Source: an uncultured Ardenticatenia bacterium (lineage in GTDB: Bacteria; Chloroflexota; Anaerolineae; 4572-78; NAK82). From it: a DNA stretch of 64,000 bases. The translations under genes and the position numbers were made by a program. Below the pieces are notes generated by a model. The model searched no databases, had not been told where the DNA came from, and saw only the letters and a list, made by a program, of their open reading frames with translations. The DNA lies in the NCBI GenBank assembly GCA_937127125.1, contig CAKZLO010000035.1:124001-188000 (forward strand). Direction: 5' to 3'. Position 1 is the stretch's first letter, and each line of letters starts with the position of its first letter. This document shows, piece after piece, positions 61,342 to 64,000 of the stretch.

Positions 61342-62541
61342 TCAACGCCACTCAAAATGGCGCACCTGAGAGGGAGGGCTAAGGCGGCGCCAAGCAGCCG
61401 GGATGGCTTCACCGTCCGACGACCGTTCTACGATGGTCACACGCCAAAAGCAATTACGTTCGGTGCCAACTGGCCATAACTCGGGAGAGAGCCGCCACGA
61501 CGTGCTCTGCGTCACATGCTGGATGACAGTAGGCTGCCCCGGCACCTCAATCTCAACCAGATACGCCTGCTCTCTGTTCAACTCCTCTACAGCCACCCAG
61601 CTCAACGTCACAAACGCATCCGCCCCCTCGAATATCTGCCCCTCAGTAGGATAAAGAAGCACAGGAGCCTGGAAAGGCGGGCCAGGAGTACTTGTCGGAG
61701 TAGGTGTGGGCGTCGATGTAGGAGTGGAGGTTGGGGGTAGCAACGGCACCACAATCTGCTGGCTGACGTAGATCAGATCAGGATTGATGTCAGGGTTGGC
61801 AGCAATGATGGCATCTAGGTCAGCACCATACTGTAATGCAATCGATATCAACGTATCTCCCGGCTGCACCGTGTGTACCACGCGCCGCACTGGCACAACC
61901 CTCGTCTCCTTGCCCCTTGTCACCTCTGCACTTGGGCCAGCAGCCCCTGGAATGACCAGCTCTTGCCCCACACGTAATCGGCGTGCTGCTGCCTCGTCCA
62001 AACCATTAGCTTGCATCAAATCTTGTAACTCAACATCATAGTAGGAAGCGATTAACAACAATGTTTCACCGGACTTCACCACGTGGATCAATGGCGTAGG
62101 TGTGGGAGAAGGAGAGGGAGGGGTGAGCTCAATGCGCGGCGTGAAGGTAGGTGGAATAGACGTAGGTGTTGCCAAGTGATATGATGTAGGTGTGGCCACT
62201 GCTGATGGGGGCACACCATGCTGAGTCTGCTTCTCTCGTCCCGTACCAGAATCCGGCGCGGCACGCCACCAGTTCCAGCTGAGGCCACCGAGCATAGCCA
62301 GCAGAGCTACTGCCACTACCCATGTCCACGAGATACTGCGGAGTGCACCTGGCACGACCACGTCATCCAGAGGTCTGTGACACATCAGACAAGTTTGCGC
62401 ACGCCTCGCGACTGGCATGCCACAGTACGGACAAAGGCGCTGAGTACGTCCAATGTGCACACTTGTACCGCACAGAGGACACTGACGCTCACGGCCCGTC
62501 AGGCGTGCTCCGCAGTTGACACACTCAAAAGATGATGCCAT
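61342..62541 (-). CDS. Zinc-ribbon, membrane-anchored double LysM protein
   Basis: 399 residues. Two zinc ribbons at the N-terminus (CVNCGARLTGRERQCPLCG; CPYCGMPVARRAQTCLMC), a membrane segment (about 72-93), a Pro/Thr linker, LysM 1 (about 154-199, VKSGETLLLIASYYDVELQDL), LysM 2 (about 225-268, VQPGDTLISIALQYGADLDAI), a TPTSTPTPT linker, and a C-terminal domain of about 110 residues (VLLYPTEGQIFEGADAFVTL onward) like an Ig or fibronectin fold. The ribbons are probably cytoplasmic and the LysM pair outside, so it could link the cell wall and inner signals. A ribosome site is not obvious. Confidence 0.85.
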   Translation of the reverse strand: MASSFECVNCGARLTGRERQCPLCGTSVHIGRTQRLCPYCGMPVARRAQTCLMCHRPLDDVVVPGALRSISWTWVVAVALLAMLGGLSWNWWRAAPDSGTGREKQTQHGVPPSAVATPTSYHLATPTSIPPTFTPRIELTPPSPSPTPTPLIHVVKSGETLLLIASYYDVELQDLMQANGLDEAAARRLRVGQELVIPGAAGPSAEVTRGKETRVVPVRRVVHTVQPGDTLISIALQYGADLDAIIAANPDINPDLIYVSQQIVVPLLPPTSTPTSTPTPTPTSTPGPPFQAPVLLYPTEGQIFEGADAFVTLSWVAVEELNREQAYLVEIEVPGQPTVIQHVTQSTSWRLSPELWPVGTERNCFWRVTIVERSSDGEAIPAAWRRLSPPSQVRHFEWR

Positions 62542-62852
62542 ATAGCTTCAATAACTCTCGTCTCTCCCCCACTACCACTCGGTTGTCGGCTGCTATGAAA
62601 GTCGCCTCTAGAGGGAACGGGACAAGATGATCACAAAGTATAAATGGAAGTGCTACGGCGTGCAAAGTGATTTGTGTGTCGTTCTTGGATTCTTTAAACA
62701 AGACCCCCAACTTGTAGTTAGGATTACCCGATATCATAATAAGGGATTGAAGGTACGAGCAAGCACCATCCAACGTGGCTTCAGAATGACTAAGGCCATA
62801 TCCAGAGAACAATTGTATTGTATCTCGGTCTGTATGCCCTAGGTGACCTTGC
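62542..62852. other. Gap between LysM and SDR genes
   Basis: 311 bases between divergent genes. Two short overlapping frames on opposite strands have no family resemblance. No clear promoter boxes on either strand. Confidence 0.3.
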
Positions 62853-63608
62853 ATGGATCTGAAAGGAAGGACAGCGCTCATCACAGGAGGTGCTCATCGC
62901 CTGGGAAAGGCGATCACATTAGCACTGGCGAATGCTGGCTGCAATGTCGTGATCAATTACCATCACTCGCACGAAGCCGCCGAAGCGACAGCAAATGAAG
63001 CTCGCGGTTATGGCGTGGCAGCCTTAGCATGGCAAGCAAACGTTGCAGATTATGAACAAGTTTCCAATATGGTCAGTGCAGCTGTGCAGCACCTTGGACG
63101 ACTTGACATCTTGATCAACAGCGCATCACGTTTCGAGAAAACCCCTTTTCCCACGCAGGATCTTTCTGCATGGCACCGCGTCACCGCCGTTTTGATTCAT
63201 GGCGCCTTCTATTGTGCCAATGCAGTTGCACCTATTATGTTGAAGCAAGGGGATGGTCTCATCATCAATATCGCAGATCTATCAGCTTGGCAGCCGTGGC
63301 CAGGATTCGCCGCTCACAGCGTAGGGAAAGCAGCTCTCCTCGCGCTAACCCGCCAACTGGCGCTTGAGCTGGCCCCAACGATACGCGTAAATGCCATAGC
63401 ACCTGGGCTTATCTTGCCCCCACCCCACTATACCGCTTCAAAAATAGAACGCGCTGCACAGCGCACTCTGCTCAGGCGCTGGGGTAGTCCGGAAGATGTA
63501 ACCCAGGCTATTCTATATCTTGCTAGAGCAGACTACGTCACCGGCGAGGTTATGGTTGTCGATGGTGGCGAGCTATTTGGTCATCTGAAACCCCATGAGA
63601 CCTCGTGA
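62853..63608 (+). CDS. PTR1-like SDR with His in place of catalytic Tyr
   Basis: 251 residues; AGGTGA precedes the ATG. The Rossmann start is ALITGGAHRLGKAITLALA, the R-L-G pattern of pteridine reductases. ILINSAS is the NNAS-like motif. The active-site stretch IINIADLSAWQPWPGF followed by AAHSVGKAALLAL puts Asp142 where PTR1 has its catalytic Asp, His155 where Tyr should be (13 residues later, as in PTR1), and Lys159. The C-terminus has RVNAIAPGLILPP and YVTGEVMVVDGGELFG. Reduction of a pterin or other carbonyl is the family role. With Tyr absent it may be inactive, use His, or have another job. Confidence 0.88.
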   Translation: MDLKGRTALITGGAHRLGKAITLALANAGCNVVINYHHSHEAAEATANEARGYGVAALAWQANVADYEQVSNMVSAAVQHLGRLDILINSASRFEKTPFPTQDLSAWHRVTAVLIHGAFYCANAVAPIMLKQGDGLIINIADLSAWQPWPGFAAHSVGKAALLALTRQLALELAPTIRVNAIAPGLILPPPHYTASKIERAAQRTLLRRWGSPEDVTQAILYLARADYVTGEVMVVDGGELFGHLKPHETS

Positions 63609-63751
63609 AGCTCGGCCTGACCAGCTGACGTAGCATCGCCACTCAGCCTCGCCCATTCCATCATGACATAGCGCGAGGACAGGCTGCTTGTACACTAACC
63701 GAGCACAACGACACTACCTGTACCTAACAGCACCTCTTAGGTTCTGTAGTG

Positions 63752-64000
63752 TCAGTAGCCCGGCGAGGTATGGCCGCCGTATACAATCGGATAGCTCGGA
63801 TAGGGTGGATAGTAGGCGTACGGGTAATAGTAGTAGCTGTACCACGGGCTGTATGGATAGCCGCGGCTGCCGTCGTAGTAGCCCCTGCTATACCCATACG
63901 CGTAACCTGTATGATAGCCTGTCCAATAGCCATAAGAATAGCTGCTGCCATAGTAGGCGTGGTAGTAAGGGTAGTAGCAACCGTACGGAGTACACACGTA
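63752..64000 (-). CDS. Tyrosine-rich protein, C-terminal part (cut by window end)
   Basis: The frame is open from the window end to a stop at 63752. Of the last 81 residues 30 are Tyr, mostly as YY, GY, PY and SY pairs, with Gly, Pro and Ser between them and three Trp or Cys. There is no catalytic pattern. It looks like a low-complexity tail of a structural, coat or adhesive protein, but the start and any folded domain lie outside. I name no family. Confidence 0.55.
   Translation of the reverse strand, partial: YVCTPYGCYYPYYHAYYGSSYSYGYWTGYHTGYAYGYSRGYYDGSRGYPYSPWYSYYYYPYAYYPPYPSYPIVYGGHTSPGY

Noticed and set aside
62525-62884. 119-codon minus-strand frame and a 71-codon plus-strand frame (62627-62842) in the gap before the SDR gene
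   Set aside because: They overlap each other, have no ribosome sites and no family resemblance, and the minus frame overlaps both neighbours.
1-64000. CRISPR array, transposase, integrase or attachment sites
   Set aside because: No regularly spaced repeats and no recombinase or transposase reading frame were found, including around the restriction operon.

Overview
The window is bacterial chromosome, dense in genes and of moderate G+C, with no rRNA, tRNA, CRISPR array, transposase or phage gene that I could find. Gene content points to Chloroflexota (Anaerolineae-like). The clues are an AAA ATPase with a C-terminal R3H domain next to a GNAT protein, secreted proteins with Pro/Thr 'TPTPT' linkers, a zinc-ribbon/LysM membrane protein, a cytochrome c system II, an AmmeMemoRadiSam system and a DarA-type c-di-AMP receptor beside tmk. 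This is inferred from style and content, not from a phylogenetic marker search.

Layout. (1) 1-272: the end of a DUF35 OB-fold gene, followed by a hairpin. (2) 785-9475, minus strand: one eight-gene operon. It reads substrate-binding protein, LivG, LivF, LivH, LivM, class III aminotransferase, glutamine-synthetase-like ligase, amidohydrolase. It probably imports an amino acid or amine and degrades it through a gamma-glutamylated intermediate. (3) 10383-24619: a carbohydrate or amino-carbohydrate regulon. It holds a DhnA-type class I aldolase, a Dpp-type transporter, two Gfo/Idh/MocA dehydrogenases, a second class III aminotransferase, a fucose-isomerase-like protein, an FGGY kinase and two paralogous DeoR regulators. 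Two promoter regions share an operator-like motif, and one is a pair of near-consensus back-to-back sigma70 promoters. (4) 24716-25246: a small lipoprotein with its own promoter. (5) 25351-32689, minus: a restriction operon (Mod-like methyltransferase, DUF262-HNH protein, Res-like helicase-nuclease). (6) 33063-41486: a cytidylate-kinase-like gene, then a plus-strand run of sir2, nadE, resB, resC/ccsA, a Tat-exported radical SAM protein and a MEMO-AMMECR1 fusion lipoprotein. (7) 41509-46247: gmk, an FmdB zinc ribbon, darA, tmk, the AAA-R3H ATPase and a GNAT protein. (8) 46565-48433: a papain-like protease carrying a chagasin-type inhibitor domain. (9) 49221-54390: a small ABM-like protein, a PAS-GAF-HD-GYP protein, an Hpt protein, a response regulator, a REC-PAS-histidine kinase and a YjbQ protein. 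(10) 54603-58282: a beta-CASP nuclease and Rel. (11) 58290-62541, minus: a parvulin-type PPIase, the rpsF-ssb-rpsR operon with its promoter, leader hairpin and terminator, and a zinc-ribbon/LysM protein. (12) 62853-64000: a PTR1-like SDR with an altered active site and the end of a tyrosine-rich protein.

Most unusual: the radical SAM protein of the AmmeMemoRadiSam system carries a Tat signal and a CXXCH c-type heme motif. It lies directly downstream of cytochrome c maturation genes, and its partner is a lipoprotein. Together they suggest a version of this uncharacterised system that works outside the membrane. Next are the three-gene restriction operon with a DUF262-HNH protein between the methyltransferase and helicase genes, the protease-inhibitor fusion, and the SDR with His in place of the catalytic Tyr.
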